Origin: an uncultured Hyphomicrobiales bacterium
GTDB taxonomy: Bacteria; Pseudomonadota; Alphaproteobacteria; Rhizobiales; Beijerinckiaceae
Length of the DNA stretch: 45,180 nt
Assembly: GCA_903825465.1 (NCBI GenBank)
Contig: CAIKAR010000032.1
Coordinates: 1-45,180 of the forward strand
Direction: 5' to 3'
Position 1 is the first letter of the stretch. Every line of letters begins with the position of its first letter. The notes beneath the pieces are model-generated. The model had not been told where the DNA came from. It searched no databases and saw nothing but the letters and a program-made list of their open reading frames with translations. A program made the translations under genes and the position numbers. Below are positions 8,012 through 16,273 of this stretch, one piece after another.

Positions 8012-9679
8012 TCAATCCAGCGGCTCCACTTTCACAATCGACGCGCCGTGGTTGTTGCCGATCCACAGCGTCCCGGGCGTCGTCCGGTCGTCGACGAACA
8101 CCCTGCGGATGTTGGTCGAGCGCGGCATCGGATATTCGACGATTTCGCCCGTCTTGACGTCGATGCGCGACACGCGGTCGGTCATCATCGAGCCCGTCCA
8201 GGCGTTGCCGTCCTTGCCCAGGATCACGTCGTAGGGCGCGCTCCATTTGGTGGGGATTTTCCATTCCTTGATCTGTCCGGACGCGGGGTCGAGCACGCCG
8301 ACGCCATTCGCGCCGTATTCGGCGAACCAGACGCGGTCCTGCGAATCGACGCGGCCGCGGCGCGGGCGTGAATTCGGCGTTGGCGTGTAGAACACCGAGA
8401 GCTCTTTCGTCTTCGCGTCGATCCTGGCGATGTCGCCGGCGGCGAAATCAAGCAGATACAGGTTGTTCTTGGAATCCGCGTGGATGCCGTAGGAGCCGAT
8501 TCGCTTGCCGGACTTCGGATCGGTGAAGGCGCCGAGATCCTCGAACTTGTCGTTCGCGAGATCCATCCGATAGATTTTGCCGCCGTCCGAATTCTTGATC
8601 CACACCTTGCCGTCGACGCCGGCCGCGTTGATCGCGAGGTGGCCGAACTGCGCGCCGTCGGAATCCCACGGTTTGGGAATCGGGAACGTCTGGAACGTCC
8701 CGTTCGCCTTGTCGAACTTGGCCAGGGAGGCCTGATACATCACGCCGATCCAGAGATCGTCGTTCTTGTCGGTCTCGAGGTCGAGCGTGCCGAGCGGCCA
8801 GTCCTTCTTGGTTTGCGGGATCGGATATTGCGTCACCTTGCCAGTCGCGGGGTCGAGCGAGCCGAGGAACATCTGGCCGAAATCCGAGTACCAGACGGTT
8901 CCCTTGTTATCGAGCACCACGTCGTGCGGCTCGATCTTCGGATTGGGCATGTCGTATTCGGTGATCACGACATGGGTTGAACGGCCCTTCAGCCGCGGCA
9001 TTGTCTTGAGCGGCCAGCTCCATGTTTCCTGCGCGCTGAGGTTGACCGACGCCAGCCATTCCGCGCTCTTTCGCAACTCGCCGCTGTGGCCGATGCCTTC
9101 GCGCGTGGCGCTGCCGGCGAGAGGTTGCGGCTTCAGCGGCGTCGAGCCGGGATAATAGCTCGCCATGCGCTGGAATATCTGCATGAACCCATCGGCGTCG
9201 TAGGTTGACTTCACGATGCGCTCGTAGGTGTGGCAGGAGTTGCAGTTCAGCAGAAAGTTCTTCTGCGCGTCCGTGCCCGGCATGCTTTCGATCCATTCCG
9301 CGTTGGTCATCTGCGCGGCGAGGTTTCGCGTCTTGCGCAGCGCCAGGTCGGCGGTGGCGGCCTTGCCCGCGTCGATGTCGGCGGCCGCCGGCGTGGAAAG
9401 CTCGTAGCCCGTGGCGCGCGCCTTCAGCGTGTAGTGGCCGGGCGCGAGGCGGTCGGCGGGGAAGGCGAAATGGCCCTGCGCGTCGGTGACGACGCTGACG
9501 GTGATCGTCGATCCCTCGCGTTTGGCGCTGACGACGACGCCTTCCATCGCGCCCTCTTCGGCCGAGGACACTTTGCCCGCGAGGCCGGCGGCGGTTTGCG
9601 CGTTCGCGGCCAGCGGCAGCGTCAGGATCAGGGCTGTTGCAAGCGCTTTTGGCGCAAGTGTTTTTGGCGCGCTGGGCAT
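8012..9679 (-). CDS. exported carboxypeptidase-regulatory / haem c / Vgb-like beta-propeller fusion
   Basis: A 555-residue exported protein with three parts. A signal peptide (1-27, ending AANA) is followed by a carboxypeptidase-regulatory-like beta-sandwich (about 33-117, GVVVSAKREGS, DAQGHFAFPADRLAPGHYTLKA). A single haem c site, CNSCH at 146-150, comes next, with Met165 or Met172 as possible sixth ligands. From about 215 to the end runs a beta-propeller of the streptogramin lyase (Vgb) type, with repeated blades such as DNKGTVWYSDFG and GKDGNAWTGS. The covalent haem implies a periplasmic redox or electron-transfer role; the substrate is unknown. GGGAGG sits upstream of the ATG. The name virginiamycin lyase should not be taken as function. 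Confidence 0.82.
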   Translation of the reverse strand: MPSAPKTLAPKALATALILTLPLAANAQTAAGLAGKVSSAEEGAMEGVVVSAKREGSTITVSVVTDAQGHFAFPADRLAPGHYTLKARATGYELSTPAAADIDAGKAATADLALRKTRNLAAQMTNAEWIESMPGTDAQKNFLLNCNSCHTYERIVKSTYDADGFMQIFQRMASYYPGSTPLKPQPLAGSATREGIGHSGELRKSAEWLASVNLSAQETWSWPLKTMPRLKGRSTHVVITEYDMPNPKIEPHDVVLDNKGTVWYSDFGQMFLGSLDPATGKVTQYPIPQTKKDWPLGTLDLETDKNDDLWIGVMYQASLAKFDKANGTFQTFPIPKPWDSDGAQFGHLAINAAGVDGKVWIKNSDGGKIYRMDLANDKFEDLGAFTDPKSGKRIGSYGIHADSKNNLYLLDFAAGDIARIDAKTKELSVFYTPTPNSRPRRGRVDSQDRVWFAEYGANGVGVLDPASGQIKEWKIPTKWSAPYDVILGKDGNAWTGSMMTDRVSRIDVKTGEIVEYPMPRSTNIRRVFVDDRTTPGTLWIGNNHGASIVKVEPLD

Positions 9680-9745
9680 CGTCGACCTCCCGGTTTTGGA
9701 TTGCCCGCAGGCTACGCCGGTTTCGGCCTTCGGGCAAACCGCCCT

Positions 9746-11134
9746 TCACACCGGCACGCGCACCGTCGCGCGCAATCCACCTAGCGGCGATTGCCCCAAA
9801 ACGATGTCGCCGCCATGCGAGCGGGCGATGTCGCGCGCGATGGCGAGGCCGAGGCCGGTGCCGCCCTCGTCGTTTTGGTTGCGCGCCTCGTCGAGCCGGA
9901 AAAACGGGCGGAAAACGTCCTCGCGCATGTCGGCGGGCACGCCCGGCCCGTCGTCGTCGATATGCGCCGTGAAGAAGCGGTGGTCGCGCGACGCCGTCAG
10001 CGCGATGCGCCGACCGTGTTTCTGCGCGTTGCCGACGAGGTTGGCGAGGCACCGCTTGAACGCGTCGGCGCGGACGACGACGGTCGAATCGCCGTTGTAC
10101 TGAATCCCGGTCTCGTGGCCGTGCCGCTCGGCGTCCGCCTTCAATTCCTCCAGCATCGCCCGCATGTTGGTGGGCGACGCCGCCTCGCCCGCGTCGCCGC
10201 GCGCGAAGGCGAGGTACCCCTCGAGCATCCGCTGCATTTCGTCGATGTCGCCGCGCATCTCCTCGGTCTCGCGCCCGTCCCCCATCATCGCCAGCGACAG
10301 CTTGAACCGGGTGAGAATCGTGCGCAGGTCGTGGCTGACGCCGTTCAGCATCGCCGTGCGCTGCTCGATGGACCGCTCGATGCGCCGCTTCATTTCCGCG
10401 AAGGCGTAGGCGGCCTGGCGGACTTCGCGCGCGCCATGCGGGCGGAAATCGGCCTCGCGCCCCTTGCCGAAGTCCTGGGCGGCGCGGGCGAGCCGCAGGA
10501 TCGGCCTGATCTGGTTGCGCAGGAACGCGATGGCGAGCCCGATCAACACCAGCGACGTGCCGACCATCCACATGATGAAAATGTCGGTGTTGGAGGCGTA
10601 AACCGAGTTGCGCCGCGCGATCACGCGCAGCGCGCCGCCGTCCAGCAACACGCGGATCTCGATGAAATTGGAATTGCCGACGGTGTCGATCCAGAACGGC
10701 TTGCCGATCTGCGTGGCGAGTTCGCGCGACAGCGCGGCGTCGAGCAGCGTGAAGAACGGCTTGCGCGTCGGCGGCGGCAATTCGCGGATCGGCAGGAACT
10801 CGATGTCGAAGCCGAACCGCTGTTTCGCGAGATCGCTCAGACCGCCCACGCTCTTGGCGTCCGGGTTGGCCTGGTGGATGTCGATGACCGCGCCGATGTC
10901 GTGCACGACGGCCGCCGACAGCCGGTAGGTCACCGTTTGCCAGTGCCGCTCCATGAAGAAATAGGCGATCACCGACTGGAGGATCAGCATCGGCAGAATG
11001 ACGATCAACAGGGCGCGCGGAAACAGCCCTTTCGGCAGCACGTTGGCGATGGCGCGCGCCGCCCGCCGCCACGCCGCGCGCATGGGCCCCGTCTGGCCGC
11101 GCGCTCCCGTCGCGGCGGGGGAAAGCCCGGTCAT
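9746..11134 (-). CDS. EnvZ-type sensor histidine kinase
   Basis: A 462-residue inner-membrane kinase. Two membrane helices (about 40-60 and 185-205) flank a periplasmic domain of about 125 residues. HAMP follows (about 206-258), then the H-box with His268 in NGVSHDLRT, the N-box ANLVGNAQKHG (around 364-374), the G1 box DDDGPGV (393-399) and GGTGLGLA (424-431), so all catalytic motifs are intact. The start ATG overlaps the response regulator stop by four bases (ATGA), implying translational coupling. The signal sensed is unknown. Confidence 0.93.
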   Translation of the reverse strand: MTGLSPAATGARGQTGPMRAAWRRAARAIANVLPKGLFPRALLIVILPMLILQSVIAYFFMERHWQTVTYRLSAAVVHDIGAVIDIHQANPDAKSVGGLSDLAKQRFGFDIEFLPIRELPPPTRKPFFTLLDAALSRELATQIGKPFWIDTVGNSNFIEIRVLLDGGALRVIARRNSVYASNTDIFIMWMVGTSLVLIGLAIAFLRNQIRPILRLARAAQDFGKGREADFRPHGAREVRQAAYAFAEMKRRIERSIEQRTAMLNGVSHDLRTILTRFKLSLAMMGDGRETEEMRGDIDEMQRMLEGYLAFARGDAGEAASPTNMRAMLEELKADAERHGHETGIQYNGDSTVVVRADAFKRCLANLVGNAQKHGRRIALTASRDHRFFTAHIDDDGPGVPADMREDVFRPFFRLDEARNQNDEGGTGLGLAIARDIARSHGGDIVLGQSPLGGLRATVRVPV

Positions 11135-11847
11135 AGCTGCTCCGCCACGAGGCAATAGCCCGCGCCCCGCGCCGTGCGCAGATGGGTGGGATTGGCGGGG
11201 TCGCTTTCGATCTTGCGGCGCAGCCGGTTGATCTGCACGTCGATGGCGCGTTCGTTCGTCCCGTCGCCCGCCAGCGCCTCGCGCGCCACGGCTTCTCCCC
11301 GCGCCCGCGCCAGGATTTGCAGCATGGCGGTCTCGCGGTCGGTGAGACGCACGGGTTCCGCGCCCCGGCGCAATTCCCCCCGCTCGATGTCGAAGGCGAA
11401 TTCGCCGAAGCCGACGATCGCGGCGGCCGCGGACGCCGGCGGCGCGGCGGCCACGCGCCGCAGGATGGAGGCGATCCGAAGCGCCAGTTCCTTCGGCTCG
11501 AAGGGCTTCGACAAATAGTCGTCGGCGCCCGCTTCGAGCCCGCGCACCCGGTCGCCGGTTTCCGACCGCGCGGTGAGCATGAGGATGGGCAGCGCGGAAC
11601 TCCGGCGCAACGACCGCGCGAAGTCGAATCCGTTCTGGCCCGGCATCATCACATCGAGCACCATCAGGTCGAAGGCGAGCGATTCCAGCATCCGTCCGGC
11701 TTCCGCCGCGTTCTCCGCCGTCGTCACGCGGTAGCCGCGCTGGCCGAGGTAGCGCGACATGAGGTCGCGGATGCGCCGGTCGTCGTCGACGAGCAGCAAG
11801 TGCGGGGCGTCGTCGGCCAACGTCTCTTCGGGGACGCCGGCGCTCAT
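11131..11847 (-). CDS. OmpR/PetR-family response regulator
   Basis: A 238-residue regulator with a receiver domain (about 15-130) and a winged-helix DNA-binding domain (about 140-235). The acidic pocket is VDDD near 20-23, the phosphoacceptor is Asp65 in LMVLDVMMPGQNGF, and the conserved Lys is in YLSKPFEPKEL. The output domain shows LTDRETAMLQIL and the recognition segment INRLRRKIESDP. It overlaps marR upstream and the kinase downstream by ATGA, giving a coupled MarR-RR-HK trio. This order resembles PetP-PetR in Rhodobacter, which controls cytochrome genes; the parallel is inference. Confidence 0.94.
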   Translation of the reverse strand: MSAGVPEETLADDAPHLLLVDDDRRIRDLMSRYLGQRGYRVTTAENAAEAGRMLESLAFDLMVLDVMMPGQNGFDFARSLRRSSALPILMLTARSETGDRVRGLEAGADDYLSKPFEPKELALRIASILRRVAAAPPASAAAAIVGFGEFAFDIERGELRRGAEPVRLTDRETAMLQILARARGEAVAREALAGDGTNERAIDVQINRLRRKIESDPANPTHLRTARGAGYCLVAEQL

Positions 11848-12374
11848 CGCGGCGCCTCCGCCTCGCCGCCCCGCACAATCGCCGCGATGTCGCGCCGCTC
11901 GGAGGGGTCGACCACCGCGAGCAGGAATTCGATGGCGTTTTCGCGGGCGTCCTCGGGCAGCCGCGCCAGCGCGCGTTCGAACCGCCGGCTTTGCAGCGCG
12001 GCCAGTTCAAGCGCGAGGGCGCGGCCATCGGCGGTTGGAAAAAGCTGGCGCTGGCGGCGGTCGGCGGCGCCGGCGCGCTGTTCGACATAGCCTTCGTCGA
12101 TCAATTCCTTCAGCACGCGCGACAGGCTTTGCTTGGTGATGCGGAGAATATCGAGCAGCTCGGCGATGGTCAGGCCTTTGCGCCGGTTGACGAAATGCAG
12201 AACGCGATGGTGCGCGCGGCCAAACTTCATGCGTTCAAGCAGCCGGTCGGCGTCGCCGACGAAATCGCGGTAGGCGAAGAAAAACAGTTCGATCAGGTCG
12301 AACATCGGGGCGTCGTCGGTGGCATGCGCGTCGGGCGCGCGCCCCTCGCGTCTCGCCTCAAGCAACCCGTCCAT
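11844..12374 (-). CDS. MarR-family transcriptional regulator (PetP-like)
   Basis: A 176-residue winged-helix regulator. The chosen start at 12374 (MDGLLEARRE) has GAGAGG upstream; an in-frame ATG at 12410 would start inside the perfect dyad at 12390-12412 and has no good ribosome site. The MarR core is KFGRAHHRVLHFVNRRKGLT, then the helix-turn-helix LLDILRITKQSLSRVLKELI and the wing EQRAGAADRRQRQLFPT. It overlaps the response regulator start by four bases. The ligand is unknown. Autoregulation through the adjacent dyad is likely. Confidence 0.92.
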   Translation of the reverse strand: MDGLLEARREGRAPDAHATDDAPMFDLIELFFFAYRDFVGDADRLLERMKFGRAHHRVLHFVNRRKGLTIAELLDILRITKQSLSRVLKELIDEGYVEQRAGAADRRQRQLFPTADGRALALELAALQSRRFERALARLPEDARENAIEFLLAVVDPSERRDIAAIVRGGEAEAPR

Positions 12375-12389
12375 GGCGGCGACCTCTCG

Positions 12390-12412
12390 ATATGGCAGCG
12401 TTCCTGCCATAT
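12390..12412. promoter_or_regulatory. perfect dyad, likely MarR operator
   Basis: Arms ATATGGCAG (12390-12398) and CTGCCATAT (12404-12412) are exact inverted repeats around a 5-base spacer. The site sits 16 bases upstream of the marR start and just after the dioxygenase stop. It is AT-containing in a very GC-rich region and has no T-run after it, so a protein operator is more likely than a terminator. MarR dimers usually bind dyads of this size next to their own gene. Confidence 0.65.
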
Positions 12413-12425
12413 TTCGGGGCCTTTG

Positions 12426-13439
12426 TTAAGCGCCGCCGGCTTTCCGCGCCTGGTCGAGCCACGGGCAGACGCCTTCCATCTGATTGAAATTGCCTTCCAT
12501 CACCTGCACCGGCACGCGCATGCCGTTCTTCGCGTGGCCAAGCCGCAGTTCGCGCGCCTTGAGCTGCGCCTCGGGCGACAGAAACGAGCGGTCGTGGCCC
12601 CACATGCTCGGCCCCTCGCTCCGCTCGTAGGCCTTCCACGTCGCGGGGTCGATCGAGCGCGCGCCCCAGCCGTATTCGATCATGAATCCCGAGGGGTTCC
12701 ACGCGTAGAACGATGTGATGAAATCGCTGGTGTGGCGGCCGAGCGTCGTCGCGATCCTGCCCTGCTCGCCAAGCGCGATGTCATAGCCCTGGCCCATGTC
12801 GTCGAAGCTGAAGACCTCCATCATGATGTGATGCATTCCGGTCTTGGCGCCGCGCGTGAAGGCCATCGAATGATGGCGCGGATTGACGTGCATGAAGAAC
12901 GCCGTGAACGGGCTGGAATAATAATCCGTCAGGCGGAAGCCGAGCATGTCGGTGTAGAACGTCATCAGCGCGGAGCAGAGCGCGTCGCTGTCGACATTGT
13001 AGAGGATGTGCCCCAGCCCCAGCGGACCCGTGCGGAAGCCGGAGATGTTGCGCCCGGGCTTGAACGGATCGCTGGCGGTCTCGGCGCCATGGAAGATCTC
13101 GATCCGGTTGCCGGCGGGATCGTCGAAAACGACAAGGTCGGCGACGTGGCGCTCTTGCGCCAGCGCGCGCGAGCCGCGCTCGACCTTGACGCCGGCGTTC
13201 GACAGGCGCGCCGCGACCTCTTGCATGCCGGCCGCGTCGCTTTCCCAGCCGAAGACGCTGACGCCCTCGCCGCCGTCGGCGTCCACGAACAGCCGCTGCT
13301 TGCGGTCGTCCATGCGCAGCGCCATTTTTCCGCGCGCGCAATCCACTTTTTGCAGGCCAAGCAGGTCGCAGCCGAAGGCGCTCCAGCCTTCGAGGTCCTT
13401 CGCGCGCACGCCGACGTAGCCCAGGGAATGAACGGCCAT
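12426..13439 (-). CDS. extradiol-type (VOC) ring-cleavage dioxygenase
   Basis: A 337-residue two-module vicinal oxygen chelate protein resembling type I extradiol dioxygenases such as BphC. The N-terminal module spans about 1-125 and the catalytic module about 135-290. Metal ligands appear intact: His144 in LGLGHILYNV, His204 in GMHHIMMEV and Glu255 in GFMIEYGWG; His189/His190 in NPRHHS fits the active-site base. The family opens catecholic rings next to the hydroxyl pair using Fe(II) and O2. The substrate is unknown. It is divergent from a UbiD decarboxylase, suggesting decarboxylation of an aromatic acid followed by cleavage. GAGG precedes the start. Confidence 0.9.
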   Translation of the reverse strand: MAVHSLGYVGVRAKDLEGWSAFGCDLLGLQKVDCARGKMALRMDDRKQRLFVDADGGEGVSVFGWESDAAGMQEVAARLSNAGVKVERGSRALAQERHVADLVVFDDPAGNRIEIFHGAETASDPFKPGRNISGFRTGPLGLGHILYNVDSDALCSALMTFYTDMLGFRLTDYYSSPFTAFFMHVNPRHHSMAFTRGAKTGMHHIMMEVFSFDDMGQGYDIALGEQGRIATTLGRHTSDFITSFYAWNPSGFMIEYGWGARSIDPATWKAYERSEGPSMWGHDRSFLSPEAQLKARELRLGHAKNGMRVPVQVMEGNFNQMEGVCPWLDQARKAGGA

Positions 13440-13534
13440 ATTTTCCTCTTGCCTTCGGCGGCGATTGCCGGTTTGACGGCTCTATACATTATCGCGCCGA
13501 CTCGGGAAATCGCGGCGGCGGACGGGAGGACGAT
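13440..13534. promoter_or_regulatory. divergent promoter region of dioxygenase and UbiD genes
   Basis: These 95 bases separate the two divergent starts. An AT-rich patch, CTATACATTAT (about 13480-13490), stands out in otherwise GC-rich DNA and could give -10 elements in both directions. I found no exact copy of the marR dyad here, so control by that MarR protein is not shown. Confidence 0.4.
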
Positions 13535-15082
13535 TTGACGACGACGAACGGCGCGACCTGGGACCCGGAAAAATTCCGCCTGCGCAACCTGGCCGCCAAA
13601 TTCGAGGCGATCGGCGAACTCGAAGTCCGCGACGAGCAGGTCGATCTGTCCGATCTGAGCCGCGTCATCGAAGCGACGCCCAAGGCGGTTTTGTTCCGCA
13701 AGGCCGGCCCCGAAAACACCGAGTTGATCGCGGCGGTCTCGGGCTCGCGCAAGCGCCTCGCCGCGGCCATCGGCGTGCCCGAGCCGCAGGCGCGCGAAGA
13801 ATTGCAGCGCCGCGTCGCCAACCCGAAGAAGGCGTTCCGCGTCTCCGCCGGCGAGGCGCCGGTTCAGCAGGTGGTGTTGACGGGCGCCGACGTCGATCTG
13901 ACGAAGCTGCCCTTCCATGTGCAGCACGAATGGGACGGCGCGCCCTATATTTCGAGCGGCATCGACTACACCATCGACCCGTTGACCGGGCGCAGCAACG
14001 TCGGCTCGCGCCGCCTCATGCTGCGCGGCAAAGACCGCTGCGGCGTCAATGTCACCGCGCCGTCGGACCTGCGCGCGATGTATCTGGGCTGCGTCGAGCG
14101 CGGCGAGCGGCTGCCGATCTCGCTCACGATCGGCGCGCATCCGATGGACCTGATGGCGGCCACGACGCGCGGCGCGCCCGGCGACGAAATCAACCGCGTC
14201 GGCACCTTCCGCGGCGAGGATGTCGCGGTGGTGAAATGCGTGACCAACGACATCTACGTGCCCGCCGACGCGGAGGTCGTGCTCGAAGGCTATTTCGACG
14301 AGCGCGGCTATGTCGAGGAGGAGGGCCCCTATGGCGAATACATGGGCTTCTACGGCCCCGTTCACGGCGACCCCGTCTTTCATTGCACGGCGATCACGCG
14401 CCGCCGCGACGCGCTCTATCAAACCATCAAGCACGGCGTCGGCCGCAAGCTGGCGGAATGCGACTCCGTGCCGATGCGGCAGGTGCTTCTGGAAGCCGAG
14501 ATATTGACGCTGTTGCGGCAGGCCGGCCTCGCCCCAACGGATGTCCACATCCCCGGCGGCCCCGGCGCCAGCGGCCATATCCGCGTCGCGATCCGCAAGA
14601 ATTCCGACGCCGACGCGCGCGGCGCCATCGCGATCATCCTGGGCGCGGTGCGCACGGCCAAACACGTCTTCGTCGTCGATCCCGACATCGACATCCGCTC
14701 CGACACGGAGATGGAATGGGCGATGTCGGCGCGCTTCCAGGCCGACAAGGACATCGTCGTGCTGTCCAACATGCGCGTCATGCCGATGGACCCGTCCGCG
14801 CCGTCGCGCGGCATCGGCGCCAAGGCCGGGTTCGACATGACATTTTCGATTCACCGCAAACAGGGCGTGACATCGCGCGTGCCGGAAGCGCCCGTCATCA
14901 AAGGCCCGGCGCGCTATCAGAACGCGCGGCAGGCGATCGAGGCGAAGCCCATGCGCTTCGCGGAGATCATGGCCGCCGTCGGCAGCCGCGACGGGCGCGA
15001 AGTGGTTTTGGAGATCGAGCGGCTGCGCGAAGACGGCCTCGTGCGGCGCAACGAGGACGGAGAGTACTACATCAAGGGTTGA
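13535..15082 (+). CDS. UbiD-family prenylated-FMN decarboxylase
   Basis: A 515-residue UbiD-family protein. The start is TTG at 13535, set by GGGAGGA at 13524-13530. The prenyl-FMN pocket and acid-base residues are visible: Arg159/Arg160 in NVGSRRLMLRG, and Glu263 and Glu268 in EEEGPYGEYMGFYGP, spaced by five as in the Glu pair of fungal Fdc1. Members reversibly decarboxylate aromatic or unsaturated acids with prenylated FMN made by UbiX; no ubiX gene is in the window. Its divergent partner is an extradiol dioxygenase, so a hydroxylated benzoate is a plausible substrate. A role in ubiquinone synthesis is possible but less likely in this context. Confidence 0.9.
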   Translation: MTTTNGATWDPEKFRLRNLAAKFEAIGELEVRDEQVDLSDLSRVIEATPKAVLFRKAGPENTELIAAVSGSRKRLAAAIGVPEPQAREELQRRVANPKKAFRVSAGEAPVQQVVLTGADVDLTKLPFHVQHEWDGAPYISSGIDYTIDPLTGRSNVGSRRLMLRGKDRCGVNVTAPSDLRAMYLGCVERGERLPISLTIGAHPMDLMAATTRGAPGDEINRVGTFRGEDVAVVKCVTNDIYVPADAEVVLEGYFDERGYVEEEGPYGEYMGFYGPVHGDPVFHCTAITRRRDALYQTIKHGVGRKLAECDSVPMRQVLLEAEILTLLRQAGLAPTDVHIPGGPGASGHIRVAIRKNSDADARGAIAIILGAVRTAKHVFVVDPDIDIRSDTEMEWAMSARFQADKDIVVLSNMRVMPMDPSAPSRGIGAKAGFDMTFSIHRKQGVTSRVPEAPVIKGPARYQNARQAIEAKPMRFAEIMAAVGSRDGREVVLEIERLREDGLVRRNEDGEYYIKG

Positions 15083-15112
15083 GAAGCGGCGCGGGTTGTC
15101 AGCCCCACGCCT

Positions 15113-16240
15113 TCAGCCCCACACCTCTCGCGCGACCTCCACCACCAGCTCCAGCTTGCGTTTTTCGTCGTCGACCGTCAGCTTGTTGCCGCCGATGGTG
15201 GAGGCGAAGCCGCATTGCGGCGACAGCGCGAGACGCTCCAGCGGAACGAATTTCGCGGCCTCCTCGATGCGGCGCTTGAGGGCGTCCCTGCTTTCGAGCG
15301 CCGGCTTCTTCGACGTGACGAGGCCCAGCGCCGCGACCTTGTTCCCGCTCAAATGCCGCAAGGGCTCGAAGCCGCCGGCGCGCTCGGTGTCGTATTCGAG
15401 GAAGAACGCGTCGACATCGATCTGGCCAAACGCGACTTCCGCCACCGGCTCGTAGCCACCCGACGCGACCCAGGCGCTTTCGTGGTTGCCGCGGCACATG
15501 TGCATGGAAATCCTCAGGTCCGCGGGCCGGTCGCGCGTCACGTCGTTCAGCAACTTCGCGTAGGTGAGCTGGATCGTGTCGGGATCCTCGCCGATCGAGC
15601 GCGCGTGGTCGCGCAGCTTGGGGTCGCAGAGGAAGGGGAAGTTCGTCTCGTCGATTTGCACATAGCGGCAGCCCGCCGCGTAAAGCGCCGCGATCTCCTC
15701 GCGATAGACGCGCGCGAGGTCGGAAAAATATTCGGCCATGTCGGGATAGGCCTTCATGTCGACGCCGGCGCGGCCGGAGCGGAAATGCAGCAGCGTCGGC
15801 GACGGCATCACCTGCTTCGCCACGAGGCCGGCGGCCTTCGCGATCGGCGCGAGGTCGCTGAACTCGTCGAGCGCCAGCGGCCGGACGCGCTTCAGCTTGC
15901 GCTTGGTGACGACGCGCGGCGGCGCGAATTCGATGGCGCCGTCGTCCGTCTGGAACGTCGTTTTCAACCCGCCCTCGAAGGCGACGCCCTCGATGCGCTC
16001 GACGAAATCCATGAACCAGTGGCGGCGGTGAAATTCACCGTCGGTGCAGACCCGCAGGCCGACGCCCTTTTGCAGCGCGACGGCCTCGCCGATGTGCTCG
16101 CGCTCGATGTTCCAGAGTTGGTCGCGCGTGATTTCGCCCTTCGAATGGCGCGCCCGCGCGTCGAGTATGGCTTGCGGACGCAGAAGCGAGCCGACAACGT
16201 CGGCTTTGAAGGGCGGCGTGAGGTTCGCTGTCGTCGCCAT
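15113..16240 (-). CDS. MetE C-terminal-like (cobalamin-independent methionine synthase family) protein
   Basis: A 375-residue protein equal to the catalytic barrel of MetE without the N-terminal half (YxjG/YxjH type). Zinc ligands look intact: His and Cys in MHMCRGNH, Glu in AFFLEYD and Cys in LSPQCGFAS; YVQIDETNFPF is the typical barrel strand. Such proteins transfer methyl groups to homocysteine-like thiols, but donors differ between members and the folate-binding N-domain is absent. It is convergent with ubiD and 33 bases downstream of an orphan binding protein gene transcribed the same way. The precise reaction cannot be read from sequence. Confidence 0.85.
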   Translation of the reverse strand: MATTANLTPPFKADVVGSLLRPQAILDARARHSKGEITRDQLWNIEREHIGEAVALQKGVGLRVCTDGEFHRRHWFMDFVERIEGVAFEGGLKTTFQTDDGAIEFAPPRVVTKRKLKRVRPLALDEFSDLAPIAKAAGLVAKQVMPSPTLLHFRSGRAGVDMKAYPDMAEYFSDLARVYREEIAALYAAGCRYVQIDETNFPFLCDPKLRDHARSIGEDPDTIQLTYAKLLNDVTRDRPADLRISMHMCRGNHESAWVASGGYEPVAEVAFGQIDVDAFFLEYDTERAGGFEPLRHLSGNKVAALGLVTSKKPALESRDALKRRIEEAAKFVPLERLALSPQCGFASTIGGNKLTVDDEKRKLELVVEVAREVWG

Positions 16241-16273
16241 GGCGTTTTCCCCGTTTGGTCGATTTGTTCAGCG

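Noticed and set aside
8012-9679. Antibiotic resistance (virginiamycin B lyase) call
   Set aside because: Only the propeller fold is shared; the haem site, export signal and extra domain point elsewhere.
9746-12088. Very long minus-strand frame covering regulator and kinase genes
   Set aside because: Only its part from 11134 onward encodes the kinase; upstream it is an Arg/Ala/Pro-rich out-of-frame shadow of the response regulator and marR.
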